A DNA stretch of 64,000 nucleotides from Xanthomonas vesicatoria ATCC 35937. Its GTDB lineage: Bacteria > Pseudomonadota > Gammaproteobacteria > Xanthomonadales > Xanthomonadaceae. Where the stretch lies: contig NZ_CP018725.1 in the NCBI RefSeq assembly GCF_001908725.1, forward strand, positions 4,960,001 to 5,024,000, in the 5' to 3' direction. Below are positions 25,783-34,907 of the stretch, one piece after another. Under the pieces are notes generated by a model, which made no database searches, was not told the DNA's origin, and was given only the letters and a program-made list of their open reading frames with translations. The position numbers and the translations under genes are program-made. The stretch's first letter is position 1; every line of letters begins with the position of its first letter.

Positions 25783-27770
25783 GGGTGCGACTCCTGCGCG
25801 ATGAGGTGCGCATCGTATGCCGGCGCCGTAGCGGCCGTGGCTGCTGCAGACACCGGCGCGCGAAAGCGCCGTGCGCAGGCGCTGACGAAGCCGCCCAGCA
25901 TCATCAACAGGCCGCCGGCCCATATCCAGCGAATAAAGGGCTTGTAGTACAGGCGCAAAGTCCAATCGTGTTCGATGTGCTGATCGTCCAGCGGCTCGCC
26001 GAGCGCGACATACAGATCGCGGGTGATGCCTGGGTCGATCGCCGATTCGGTCTGGATGCGTTCGCTGCTGTACAGGCGTTTTTGCGGATGCAATTGAGCC
26101 ATGACCTTGCCATCGCGACTGACCTGCACGCTGCCTTGTTCGGCCTTCCAGTTCGGCCCGTCGACCAGCTGCACGCCGTCGAAGCGGAAAGCGTAGCCGG
26201 CAATTTCGGCGCTCTGGCCGGGCGACACGCGCACGTCGCGTTCGACCGACAGGCTTTCCGACACCAGTACGCCGGCAACGAATACAGCCACGCCCGCATG
26301 CGCAATCAACATACCGGCCATCTCCGCGGGAAAGCGTCGGCCGCGCGGCATCTCATGCCAGCGCTTGTATACGTACAGCGCGGTACCGAAAGCCACCCAG
26401 GCCGCCACGCCAATGCCGGCAATCGCCTTGGCCTGACCATCGGCGAACAGGCTGCCGACCAGTGCGCAGGCGATTGCAGCGATGCCGGCGCGCGCACCCA
26501 ATGCCTTCAATGGTGCAGCGTCGGCCCGACCCCAGCGCAGATAGGGGCCGAACGGCAGTAGCAGCACCACCGGCAGCATCAGTAACGGGAACAATAAGCC
26601 GAAATACGGCGGCCCCACCGACACCTTGCCCAGGCCGAACGCATCGGCGATCAGCGGGAACAAGGTGCCCAGCAACACCATCGCGGCGGCGACGGTGAGC
26701 AATAGATTGCCGATCAGGATGGCCGTCTCGCGCGAGGCGGCGGCAAACGGTTTGCCGCTGGCGATCTTCGGTGCGCGCAGGGCGTACAGCAGCAACGAGC
26801 CGCCCACCACGGCTACCAGGAAGATCAGGATGTAGAGCCCGCGTCGCGGGTCGGCGGCGAAGGCATGCACCGATGTCAGCACGCCGGAGCGCACCAGGAA
26901 GGTGCCCAGCAGCGACAGCGAGAACGCCAGGATCGACAGCAGGATGGTCCATGCACGCAGGCTGCCGCGTTTTTCGGTGACCGCCTGGGTATGGATCAAC
27001 GCAGTGCCGACCAGCCACGGCATGAAGCTGGCATTTTCCACCGGGTCCCAGAACCACCAGCCGCCCCAGCCCAGTTCTGCGTACGCCCACCAGCTGCCGG
27101 CCACGATGCCGGCGGTGAGGCAGGCCCAGGCCACATTGGTCCACGGCCGCGCCCAGCGCACCCAGGCCTGTTCCAGCTCGCCGCCCAGCAAGGCCGCCAC
27201 CGCAAACGCGAACGCCACCGAGAAGCCGACGTAGCCGGTGTACAGCACCGGCGGGTGGAAGGTCATGCCCGGGTCCTGCAACACCGGATTGAGCTCGTTG
27301 CCGTCCAGCGGAATCGGCGACAGCCGCCCAAACGGATTGGAGGTCAGCAGGATGAAAGCCAAAAAGCCCACCGACACCAGCCCCAGCACCGCCAGCACGC
27401 GAGCGGCGAAGTGCTGCGGCAGATGCCGGCTGAAAGCGGCCAGCAACACCGTCCATGTCGCCAGGATGGCGATCCACAGCAGCAACGAGCCTTCATGCGC
27501 GCCCCACACCGCGGCAAAGCGGTAATACCAGGGCAGGGCAATGTTGGCGTTGGCAGCGACATAAGCCACCGAAAAATCCAGCGACAGCAGCGACCAGGCG
27601 AGCAGGCCGAATGCCATCCACACGAACACCGCCTGGCCGACCGCTGCCGGCCGCGCAATGCCCATCAATGCAGTGTTGCCGCGCCAGGCACCGATCAGCG
27701 GCAACACGCCCTGGGCAAGCGAAAGCAGCAGCGCCAGGATCAGTGCGATCTGGCCGAGTTCAGGCGTCAT
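25779..27770 (-). CDS. ccmF: Haem lyase subunit CcmF
   Basis: This 663-residue polytopic membrane protein begins MTPELGQIALILALLLSL. It contains the tryptophan-rich haem-handling motif GGWWFWDPVENASFMPWL, preceded by histidine-bearing loops, as in the haem-handling protein superfamily. It ligates haem from CcmE to apocytochromes with CcmH. The frame is open upstream, but 27770 gives the conserved N terminus. A 64-base gap separates it from ccmE. Confidence 0.95.
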   Translation of the reverse strand: MTPELGQIALILALLLSLAQGVLPLIGAWRGNTALMGIARPAAVGQAVFVWMAFGLLAWSLLSLDFSVAYVAANANIALPWYYRFAAVWGAHEGSLLLWIAILATWTVLLAAFSRHLPQHFAARVLAVLGLVSVGFLAFILLTSNPFGRLSPIPLDGNELNPVLQDPGMTFHPPVLYTGYVGFSVAFAFAVAALLGGELEQAWVRWARPWTNVAWACLTAGIVAGSWWAYAELGWGGWWFWDPVENASFMPWLVGTALIHTQAVTEKRGSLRAWTILLSILAFSLSLLGTFLVRSGVLTSVHAFAADPRRGLYILIFLVAVVGGSLLLYALRAPKIASGKPFAAASRETAILIGNLLLTVAAAMVLLGTLFPLIADAFGLGKVSVGPPYFGLLFPLLMLPVVLLLPFGPYLRWGRADAAPLKALGARAGIAAIACALVGSLFADGQAKAIAGIGVAAWVAFGTALYVYKRWHEMPRGRRFPAEMAGMLIAHAGVAVFVAGVLVSESLSVERDVRVSPGQSAEIAGYAFRFDGVQLVDGPNWKAEQGSVQVSRDGKVMAQLHPQKRLYSSERIQTESAIDPGITRDLYVALGEPLDDQHIEHDWTLRLYYKPFIRWIWAGGLLMMLGGFVSACARRFRAPVSAAATAATAPAYDAHLIAQESHP

Positions 27771-27834
27771 GAGTGAGTCGCAAGGTGCGGCAGGAAAGAG
27801 GTCATCGAGTAGGCGACGTGCAGCCGATGCCGCA

Positions 27835-28305
27835 TCAACGCGGTGCGGCCAGCGGCACGGCGGTAGCGGGGATCGGCTTGCCGACATGGCCTTCGGCCAT
27901 CGCGTCCTTGAGTTCTTTCGGCATGTAGGTTTCGTCGTGCTTAGCCAGGACTTCGTTAGCGACAAAACGCTCGCCATGCATGCGCCCGTTGGCGATCACC
28001 GATTGGTTGTCGCGGAACAGGTCCGGCAGGATGCCGGTGTACTCGACCTGGGTGGCTGCATGTTTATCGATGACGGTGAAGCTGACTTTCAGCGAGTCGC
28101 TTGCGCGCTGGATCGAGCCGGCCTTGACCATGCCGCCGAGACGAAATTGCTGATAGCTGGCCGCTTCGCCGGCGCGGACCTGGCTGGGCGTGAACAGGTA
28201 GCTCATGTTCCGCTGCAGCGCCAGCACGATCAGCGTCACCGCCAGCGCGGCGGCGGCGATCACGCCAAGCACCAGCCACAGGCGTTGTTTGCGCGTTGCA
28301 TTCAT
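27835..28305 (-). CDS. ccmE: Haem chaperone CcmE
   Basis: A 156-residue periplasmic OB-fold haem chaperone with one N-terminal membrane anchor (about 8-31). The segment [10 protein letters not shown] holds the covalent haem-binding His123 and the ligand Tyr127. Its ATG overlaps the ccmD stop (ATGA). It receives haem from CcmC and delivers it to CcmF. Confidence 0.95.
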   Translation of the reverse strand: MNATRKQRLWLVLGVIAAAALAVTLIVLALQRNMSYLFTPSQVRAGEAASYQQFRLGGMVKAGSIQRASDSLKVSFTVIDKHAATQVEYTGILPDLFRDNQSVIANGRMHGERFVANEVLAKHDETYMPKELKDAMAEGHVGKPIPATAVPLAAPR

Positions 28306-28508
28306 GGCGCGTCGCGCTCCAGCGTTGGCGCGGGTTGATTGCGCAGACGCCGCGGGGTTTGCCGCTGCAGCTGGCCACGCAGCTCGCGCGGCAGGCGCCG
28401 GCGCCGCAACCACGGCGCCGCCAGGTCGGCCAGCAGCACCAACACGAACAATGCATACGACGTCCACACGTATTGGCCGTAGCCGCCCATCGCCAAAAAC
28501 CCGCTCAT
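28302..28508 (-). CDS. ccmD: Haem exporter accessory protein CcmD
   Basis: A 68-residue single-span protein with an N-terminal [17 protein letters not shown] segment and a highly basic C terminus, the standard CcmD pattern. It overlaps ccmC upstream and ccmE downstream by four bases each. It helps release holo-CcmE from CcmC. Confidence 0.88.
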   Translation of the reverse strand: MSGFLAMGGYGQYVWTSYALFVLVLLADLAAPWLRRRRLPRELRGQLQRQTPRRLRNQPAPTLERDAP

Positions 28509-29263
28509 GCAGTGCGCTCCGTCAATACAATGCGGCGTGCCCAGTCCTTGCCGCTTTCCAGCGCCAGCAGGTCCACGCGCACGCGGCCAAACAGGCTGGC
28601 GACGTAGTAGCACTTGGTGGCCAGCATCATCGTCAGCAACGGCCACAGCATGTCCGCGCCCATCTTCGACGGTCCGAGCAGCCGCACGGTGGAGCCCTGG
28701 TGCAGCGTGTTCCACCACACCACCGAGTAATGCACGATGGGCAGGTTCACCAGGCCGACCAGCGCAAGCAGACCGGCGGCACGCATCGCCTGACGACGGT
28801 CTTCCACTGCGTGGTACAGCCCCAGCACGCCCAGATACAGAAACAACAGCAGCAATTCCGAGGTCAGCCGCGCGTCCCAGGTCCACCAGGTGCCCCACAT
28901 CGGCTTGCCCCACAGCGAACCGGTGCACAGGGTGATGAAGGTGAAGGCCGCACCGATCGGTGCCGATGCCATGGTCACCACTTCGGCGAGCTTGATCCGC
29001 CACACCAGCGCGATGAACGCCGACACGCCCATCGCGGCGTAGATGAAAAGGCTCATCCAGGCGCTGGGCACGTGGATGAAGATGATGCGGTAGGCATCGT
29101 GTTGCTGATAATCCGGCGGCGCCAGTACCAGCCCGCCGTATGCGGCCACTGCGGCTAGCAGCAGCGCCAGCGCCATTGCCCAGGGGCGCACCACGCCCGC
29201 AAAGCGATAAAACATCGGCGGCGAGCTGAGCTTGTGCAGCCACAACGGGATCCACTTGGCCAT
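28505..29263 (-). CDS. ccmC: Haem transfer protein CcmC
   Basis: A 252-residue protein with about six membrane helices, the tryptophan-rich periplasmic motif [13 protein letters not shown] and flanking histidines in HVPSAW and HYSVVWW. These bind haem for transfer to CcmE. The start at 29263 gives [12 protein letters not shown], the usual CcmC opening; the longer frame is noncoding. In most operons ccmA and ccmB come before ccmC. Here a subtilase gene ends 10 bases upstream instead. Confidence 0.94.
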   Translation of the reverse strand: MAKWIPLWLHKLSSPPMFYRFAGVVRPWAMALALLLAAVAAYGGLVLAPPDYQQHDAYRIIFIHVPSAWMSLFIYAAMGVSAFIALVWRIKLAEVVTMASAPIGAAFTFITLCTGSLWGKPMWGTWWTWDARLTSELLLLFLYLGVLGLYHAVEDRRQAMRAAGLLALVGLVNLPIVHYSVVWWNTLHQGSTVRLLGPSKMGADMLWPLLTMMLATKCYYVASLFGRVRVDLLALESGKDWARRIVLTERTA

Positions 29264-29273
29264 GCCGGTGTCG

Positions 29274-30569
29274 TCAGTTGGAATGTTTGGAAGGCAACAG
29301 CGCATCGACCGCGGCGCCGGCGTTGACCTGCAACTGGCCGTCGGAGACCTTGCTGGTGCGCTGCAGGAGCTCGCGCAGCGCGGTGGCATCCATCGACGGC
29401 GACAGCGACAGCAGCAGCGCGGCCATGCCGCTGACATGCGCGGTGGCCATCGACGAGCCGGAGGTGAAGTCGTAACGCCCGTTCGGCTGGGTGGTCAGGA
29501 TGTCCTTGCCGGGTGCGCTGAGCACGCCGGGCATGGCGGCGGTGGCGCTGCTGCTGCGCACCACCAGCACGCCCGGCACATCGTTGGGAAAGCCGTCCAG
29601 CCGCCCGTTCGGTGGCATGGCAGCCACCACGATGCGGCCCTGCTGCACCAGATGGGTGAGCATCTTGCTCAGCAGCGGGTCGGCCGGGCCGCCCAGGCTC
29701 AGGTTGACCACGCGCGCGGAGCTGTTGTTGATCGCCGCCAGCGCCTTGGCCAGGGTGAAGGTGTTGCAGCGTGCGGTCGCGCCAACGGTGGCCGCGTACC
29801 AGCACGCCTTGTAGACGCTCAGCATGGCCTTGGGCGCCATGCCGACGATGCCCTGATGGTTGTTGCTGCCGGCGGCGATGATCCCAGCCACTTCGGTGCC
29901 GTGGGAATCGCTGCTGGTCATGCCCTGCTTGTCGTCGACCAGGTCGTGCACGTCGCGGATGCGCGCCTTCAGATCGGGGTGGTTGGTGTCCACACCGGTA
30001 TCGACCACCGCCACCACCACGCCGCGGCCCTGGGTGACGGCCTGTGCGCTGGCGGCATCGGTATCGATGAAGCCGCGTTGCATGTCCACGTACGGGTCGT
30101 TGTAGCTGGACAGCGGTGTGGTCTTTTCCGCCGCATCGGCCGAAAACACCGAGAAATCCTGCACCGGCTGCACCAGCTCCACGCCTTCGTCGTTGGCCAG
30201 GGCGGTGACCAGCTCATCGCGCGAAACGCCGGGTGGCGGCTGCAGCACAGCGCAATACAGCCCCAGTGAGGTGATCGGCCAGCCGGACACTTCGCGCAGC
30301 TTGTAACGCTGCTTGATGGCTTCCATGCGCACGGCCGCCTTCTGGCCGGCGCCGTAATAGCTGGAGGCATAGCCAATCAGGCTGGAGCCGGCACGGGCCG
30401 GCGGTGCGCTGAGCGGATTGGCCACCGCCAGCAGGATGTCGCGGCTGCTGTCGGGCGTATGCGCATCGGCGGGCGCGGCAACGGTGCCGGTGTCCTGGGC
30501 CTGCGCGTTGCCGTGCAGGCCCAGTCCGGCCAGTGCGAGGAGCATGCCGATGGCGAGAAAACGGCTCAT
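29274..30569 (-). CDS. Secreted subtilisin-like S8 serine peptidase
   Basis: A 431-residue precursor with an N-terminal signal peptide (cleavage near AQA-Q, about residue 24), a ~150-residue propeptide-like region and a subtilase domain. The triad is complete: Asp190 (VVDTGVD), His223 (DSHGTEVAG) and Ser373 (SGSSMATAHVSG). It overlaps the anti-sigma factor gene by four bases and therefore belongs to the ECF sigma operon. It may be the regulated output of that system or a protease acting on its signal. Periplasmic or extracellular. Confidence 0.92.
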   Translation of the reverse strand: MSRFLAIGMLLALAGLGLHGNAQAQDTGTVAAPADAHTPDSSRDILLAVANPLSAPPARAGSSLIGYASSYYGAGQKAAVRMEAIKQRYKLREVSGWPITSLGLYCAVLQPPPGVSRDELVTALANDEGVELVQPVQDFSVFSADAAEKTTPLSSYNDPYVDMQRGFIDTDAASAQAVTQGRGVVVAVVDTGVDTNHPDLKARIRDVHDLVDDKQGMTSSDSHGTEVAGIIAAGSNNHQGIVGMAPKAMLSVYKACWYAATVGATARCNTFTLAKALAAINNSSARVVNLSLGGPADPLLSKMLTHLVQQGRIVVAAMPPNGRLDGFPNDVPGVLVVRSSSATAAMPGVLSAPGKDILTTQPNGRYDFTSGSSMATAHVSGMAALLLSLSPSMDATALRELLQRTSKVSDGQLQVNAGAAVDALLPSKHSN

Positions 30570-31222
30570 GGGGCGGAGACGATCTCGGCCAGCCGGATGC
30601 CCGGGTTGGCGCGCAGTTGCTGCACGGTCCGCTGCGGCTGGGCCGGCGGCTGCGGCGCGGCGGGCACCACGGTATAGGCGCCCATGTCGTTGGGACCGCC
30701 GATCACCTGCAGCTGCTGTGCATGCAGCAGGCGATCCCAGTCGGCCACGGTCATGCTGGCGTCCGGCACCACGCGGATGGCGCCCTGCGGCACCGGCAAT
30801 GCAGTGGCGCTGCTGAGCGTGCGGTAGTCGTGCGATGGTGCCGGCGAGGCCAGCTTGACGCCCATGACACCCAGGCCGATGGCCTGCACCAGCGCGGCGG
30901 CGGCCAGTGCACGCACGGTCCAGCTACCGGAGCGACGTGCAGCCGGAACCGGTGCTGGCGCCATCCGCGTCTCGGGCGCATCCAGGCGGCCGAGCAGGCG
31001 TTGCAGCCCGGCATTGGCGTCCAGCTTGACCGCACACGGCAGCGCCAGCGCTTGGCGCAGGCGATTTTGCTGAGCGAACTCGGCGCTGCACGAGGTGCAT
31101 TTGGCCACGTGTGCGATCAGCCAGGCATTTTCTTCTTCGGTGGCGCTGTCCAGCAAGACGGCCGGCATCAGTTCCCAGGCGTGCGAGCATTCCTTGCCAG
31201 GCGCGATGAAAAACGTCTTCAT
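30566..31222 (-). CDS. Zinc-finger type anti-sigma factor
   Basis: A 218-residue membrane protein with an N-terminal ZAS-like motif HVAKCTSC (His38, Cys42, Cys45), a Pro/Ala-rich linker and one predicted membrane helix (about 103-125). A periplasmic C-terminal domain of about 90 residues could be the sensory part or a cleavage target. It overlaps both neighbours by four bases. It is expected to hold the preceding ECF sigma factor at the membrane until a signal arrives. Confidence 0.85.
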   Translation of the reverse strand: MKTFFIAPGKECSHAWELMPAVLLDSATEEENAWLIAHVAKCTSCSAEFAQQNRLRQALALPCAVKLDANAGLQRLLGRLDAPETRMAPAPVPAARRSGSWTVRALAAAALVQAIGLGVMGVKLASPAPSHDYRTLSSATALPVPQGAIRVVPDASMTVADWDRLLHAQQLQVIGGPNDMGAYTVVPAAPQPPAQPQRTVQQLRANPGIRLAEIVSAP

Positions 31223-31812
31223 TGCAGGGTCTCCGTATAAGGGGGGTTGCCGGCGAGGCCGGGCAGCACATTGCGTAATTTGACCCGCGCATGAAACAGC
31301 CGGGCTTTGATCGTGCCCACCGGGCACTGCATGATTTCGGCGACTTCTTCCAGCTTGTGGCCGACGCCGTACACCAGCTCGATCACCAGGCGCTGATCCG
31401 GCGACAGCCGTTCCATGCCCTTGTCCAGCCAGTCGCGCAGCTCTCGGTCATCATTGTCGTCGGCGCTGGGCGCGTGGTCTTCCACCATTGCGGTGTCGTC
31501 GATGGCCTCACCGTCGTGCTGGCGCAGGCATTTGAGTCCGCAGCGGTAGGCGATGCCCATGATCCAGGTCGACACCTGCGAGTCGCCGCGGAAGTCGCCG
31601 GCCTTTTGCCAGGCGATCCAGAAGCAGTCGTTGATGGCTTCTTCGATGATGTCCGGGCGGCGCGTCAGCCGCGACAGGAACCGGCACAAGCGGCCGTGGT
31701 AGCTGTGGTACATGCTCGCCAAGGCATCGCGATCGCCCGCAGCCATGCGGCGCAGCAGCATGCGGTCGGTGGCGTCGCCCAGGGTATCGGAGTCATTCAT
31801 CGAAGCAGACAT
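31219..31812 (-). CDS. ECF (sigma-70 region 2/4) RNA polymerase sigma factor
   Basis: A 197-residue ECF sigma factor. Region 2 spans about 20-90, with the conserved core ...AINDCFWIAWQKAGDF. Region 4 spans about 125-180, with the helix-turn-helix VAEIMQCPVGTIKARLFHAR. An acidic linker (DDNDDRE) joins them. The ATG at 31812 was chosen (AGAGG upstream at 11 bases); a GTG at 31824 is in frame. The overlap with the anti-sigma gene supports paired control, and the operon probably activates itself. Confidence 0.92.
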   Translation of the reverse strand: MSASMNDSDTLGDATDRMLLRRMAAGDRDALASMYHSYHGRLCRFLSRLTRRPDIIEEAINDCFWIAWQKAGDFRGDSQVSTWIMGIAYRCGLKCLRQHDGEAIDDTAMVEDHAPSADDNDDRELRDWLDKGMERLSPDQRLVIELVYGVGHKLEEVAEIMQCPVGTIKARLFHARVKLRNVLPGLAGNPPYTETLQ

Positions 31813-31863
31813 GGCGTAAGACACCTCTAGGTGCCCCCAGGCAGAGAAAAGGTTGCGTGTGGA

Positions 31864-32631
31864 TCAGAAAGTGCGAGAGACCATGCCCACCCACGGCGTT
31901 TCGCCGGGGCCGCCTTGCGCGCGAGGGGTGTTGTCGCTGGTCACAACCCGGTCCAACTTTACTGTCCATGCCGCGCGGCTCCACTTCAGGCCCAGTTGCC
32001 CATACCGATAGCGGCCGGAACTGGCGGCGCCGTAGGACATGGCTGGGAAATCGGAGATGCCCGCGCCGGCCGACAGGCTGAAATCCCCAGTCAACGGCAC
32101 GTTGGCGGTGACGTCGACCACCATGTTCCAGGGCGAGCGTTGCGCGCGCGGAAAATTGAAGGTGGAGAGCGAGAAGGTGAGCGTGTCGCGGTAGGACCAG
32201 GCAAGGCTGGCTTCCTGGCGGTCGAAGGTGCGCGACTGGCGGTCGGCCGGATAGGCGTAATACAACAGGCTGGCCTGCATCTGCCAGCGATCGCCCAGCA
32301 TCCAGCCACGCGCGCCCTGCAAGGTGAGCGCCACCGGGTCGCTGAAGGAAGGCGATTGCAGCGCCACGGAGGCCGAGACCGACCAACCGGGTGCTGGCAG
32401 CCAGTAGCCGGCTGCCTGCAGGGTGACGCGGTTGGGCGCGATGGAGATGCCGCGGTCGATCAGGGTGGACGCCACGGCCACTGCGCCGCCCACGTTGTCA
32501 GCCAATGCGGTCCCGCAGGGGCTCATGATCAGCGCAAGCAGCAACGCGCGACGTATCCCCAGGGGCTGGCGTCGCAGGACCCGCCGACAATGCCGGCAGC
32601 GCCGTAACTGGCAAGGCACAGCTGACAACAT
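31864..32631 (-). CDS. Putative outer-membrane beta-barrel protein
   Basis: About 255 residues. A hydrophobic signal segment (RALLLALIMSPCGTALA) is followed by alternating polar/aromatic strands and a C-terminal ...MVSRTF, the phenylalanine-terminated signature of outer-membrane barrels. Early sequence (VAVASTLIDRGIS) resembles barrels of the 'gcw_chp'-like hypothetical family. The start is uncertain: ATG 32631 leaves a long, Cys/Arg-rich n-region, so a later start closer to the signal segment is possible. It lies 51 bases upstream of the ECF sigma gene on the same strand. Confidence 0.65.
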   Translation of the reverse strand: MLSAVPCQLRRCRHCRRVLRRQPLGIRRALLLALIMSPCGTALADNVGGAVAVASTLIDRGISIAPNRVTLQAAGYWLPAPGWSVSASVALQSPSFSDPVALTLQGARGWMLGDRWQMQASLLYYAYPADRQSRTFDRQEASLAWSYRDTLTFSLSTFNFPRAQRSPWNMVVDVTANVPLTGDFSLSAGAGISDFPAMSYGAASSGRYRYGQLGLKWSRAAWTVKLDRVVTSDNTPRAQGGPGETPWVGMVSRTF

Positions 32632-33077
32632 GTGAGGGCATTGCTGTCTCGATGAGCCGCTTCCAGGCCATGGCTGCCCGTCGCGGGCGCCATGGCGCCG
32701 CGGGCGGGGAGGGGGCTGCTGGGCGGACGAAGCGTTCAACAAGGCAGGCGTGAACCGTGGCGGTGCGCGATAGTGACCCATCACGCTAGGCGAGACCGCC
32801 CTGTGTGTGGCGGTTCCGTCCATATACGCGAAGGGTTCGTGTCAGGCAACGCGGGCCGTACACGCCTTGCAGGCGCAGCGGTGACCCGGATGCAGGCCGC
32901 GGACACTGCGGCCGGCGTGCTGTACCGGGCTTGAAGCGATCCTCACAATGGCGCGCATCGCGTTCAGGCCTGCGCGGGTAATTCAAGGCACCGGCGCGTC
33001 GGTGCAGGCCTGCACCGGGTCCGCTTGTACCCTGGGTGTCGGGCCGGCCCGTGCTGCCGACGCGGGCCGGCTTATCC
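32632..33077. other. Intergenic region, nothing identified
   Basis: About 450 GC-rich bases between two minus-strand genes. Only short frames without ribosome sites are present. It should hold the promoter of the outer-membrane barrel gene, but I could not point to a clear -35/-10 pair. Confidence 0.5.
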
Positions 33078-33467
33078 TCAACGCAAGGTATTGAGGTAAG
33101 CGATCAGCGCGTCCAGTTCCTTTTCGTCTTCGAGTCCTTCGTACTTCATTTTCGTATTCGGAAAAGTGGCCTTGGAATCCTTCTTGAGGAAATCCTTGAG
33201 ACTAGCAGTACTCCACGTGCCCTTGCCCGGCTTGAGATCGGCCGAGTAGCCGCTGAAGTCCGCGACGGTGCCGGCGGGACGGTTGACGATGCCGAATAGC
33301 GAGGGGCCCTTCTTGTTCTTGCCTTGCGTTGCGCTATGGCACTCGGCGCATTCGCTGATGAACACGCTCTTGCCATCGGCGGCGCGTGCCGAGGCGGGCA
33401 GCAGTGCCCCGGCCAGCAGCAAACCGGCAAGGGGAGCGCATAACAGTGTGGTGTGGAATGACTTCAT
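33078..33467 (-). CDS. Class I monohaem cytochrome c
   Basis: A 129-residue precursor with a signal peptide (about 1-29), haem motif CAECH (Cys40, Cys43, His44), the GPSLFGIVNRPAG segment of mitochondrial-type small cytochromes, and a probable axial methionine in NTKMKYEG (Met107). AAGGA precedes the ATG. A soluble periplasmic electron carrier, last gene of a set with the barrel protein and cytochrome b561. It would be matured by the Ccm system encoded about 4 kb away. Confidence 0.93.
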   Translation of the reverse strand: MKSFHTTLLCAPLAGLLLAGALLPASARAADGKSVFISECAECHSATQGKNKKGPSLFGIVNRPAGTVADFSGYSADLKPGKGTWSTASLKDFLKKDSKATFPNTKMKYEGLEDEKELDALIAYLNTLR

Positions 33468-33489
33468 GGGGGTCCTTACGCGTGGGGAA

Positions 33490-34836
33490 TCAGAACGTCA
33501 GATTGACCGACATGGTGAAGCTGTCCAGATCACGCGGGTTGGTGATCGGCGGGCCGCGGAACACGTTGGACGTGCTGCCGTTGAACTTGTCGAACCGGAA
33601 CCAGCCGGCCGACAGACGCAGGTTGGCGATCGTGGTGTAGGTGCCTTCCTTGCCGAACGGCGTCCAGTACAGCAGGATCAGGTTGCTGGTGGTGTCCGGA
33701 ATGCCCACCGGCGAATAGCGTGCCGCATCGAACGAGCCGGTGTTGATCATGTGCGCGGCCAGCACGCCGTAGGTCTGCTTGAACGCGTAGTTCACGCTGA
33801 AGGTCTGGTCGCGCACGCTGCCGCGGTCCAGCGCCGGCATGGTCGGGTCGGACGACAGCAGCGGGCTGCCGTATTTGCGGCGCTCGTAGATGTTGACGTA
33901 GGCCAGCGACGCCACATGCTCGCGGGTACCGAGGAACTGATAGGTCAGGTCGTAGCCGAAGTCGGTGAGATCGTCGCTGGGTCCGTTGCGCGGGCGCTGG
34001 CGGCGCGTGTTGAGCGCGGTCAGGCCCACCGAGAAAAACTGCCGCTTCATGTCCTTCATATACGCCACGCGTGCGTAGGTGGTGTCGCTGAGCTTGCCCG
34101 GGTCGCCGTTGATCGGCCAGCCGAGGCGATCCTGCGCAGATGGCGACAACGCGCTGTAGCTGCCCACTTCGCCGTACCAGTTCTTGTCGTACAGCCCGTA
34201 CACGCTGGCACCGATGACGCGGTTGGACAGCGACGAGGAACTGAGCATGGTGGACGCGCCGCCATTGGACGCCGGCGTCAGGGTGGACGCATTCGGCAAC
34301 ACATGCACCGGGTCGGAGATGCCCGGGTTGTTGTTGACGCTGACGCCGATCATGGTGTCCTTGCCGGCCATCTGGAACGGCTTGCTGACAAAACGCAGAT
34401 CCACATCGTCCAGCCGCGTATCGAAGGTGGCGTTGCCGCTGTTGTTGGAGCGGATCTTGGAATAGCCGCCGATGTTGTCGTTGACCCGGCCGGCCAGATA
34501 CAGATCGGCCTGGGTCAGCCGCGCGGTGCTGTCGCCGCGGCTGGGATTGTTGCGCGCCCAGGTGATCTGGCCGGACACCGGAATCTTGGTGCCTTCGCCA
34601 TTGGTATCGGTGAAGCCGCCCAGCTTGAAGCGCATGCCGTAGGGCGTCAGCGAGGGACCATAAGAGCCGATATGGCAATCCGCGCACGAAGAACCGGTCT
34701 GCCGGGCGAACGAGGGAATCGCCTGTGCCTGCGTACTGGCCAGCAGCAGCAACGGGCCGGACACGCACAACAAGGACGTCAGGGAGGCGGCGCGCGATGC
34801 GTTGGCGCGAGGCGAAGCAGGCTGGGAAACAGGCAT
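33490..34836 (-). CDS. Outer-membrane barrel protein with single CxxCH haem site
   Basis: A 448-residue precursor. A signal peptide (about 15-39) is followed by IPSFARQTGSSCADCH (haem motif Cys51, Cys54, His55), then LTPYGMRFKLGGF and a long region of alternating beta strands ending ...SVNLTF, as in porin-like barrels. Proteins with this CxxCH-plus-barrel layout are annotated only as 'cytochrome c' or hypothetical. The position between cytochrome b561 and a small cytochrome c suggests electron transfer at the outer membrane. Start 34836 has AAGGA upstream; a longer frame starting 34911 overlaps the neighbour and lacks a site. Confidence 0.8.
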   Translation of the reverse strand: MPVSQPASPRANASRAASLTSLLCVSGPLLLLASTQAQAIPSFARQTGSSCADCHIGSYGPSLTPYGMRFKLGGFTDTNGEGTKIPVSGQITWARNNPSRGDSTARLTQADLYLAGRVNDNIGGYSKIRSNNSGNATFDTRLDDVDLRFVSKPFQMAGKDTMIGVSVNNNPGISDPVHVLPNASTLTPASNGGASTMLSSSSLSNRVIGASVYGLYDKNWYGEVGSYSALSPSAQDRLGWPINGDPGKLSDTTYARVAYMKDMKRQFFSVGLTALNTRRQRPRNGPSDDLTDFGYDLTYQFLGTREHVASLAYVNIYERRKYGSPLLSSDPTMPALDRGSVRDQTFSVNYAFKQTYGVLAAHMINTGSFDAARYSPVGIPDTTSNLILLYWTPFGKEGTYTTIANLRLSAGWFRFDKFNGSTSNVFRGPPITNPRDLDSFTMSVNLTF

Positions 34837-34907
34837 GGAAAGTCCTTGTTCGACGGTGCGGGGTTCGACGGAAAGAGAACGGGCGAAGGCGAGGGAGTTG
34901 CGGCGAC

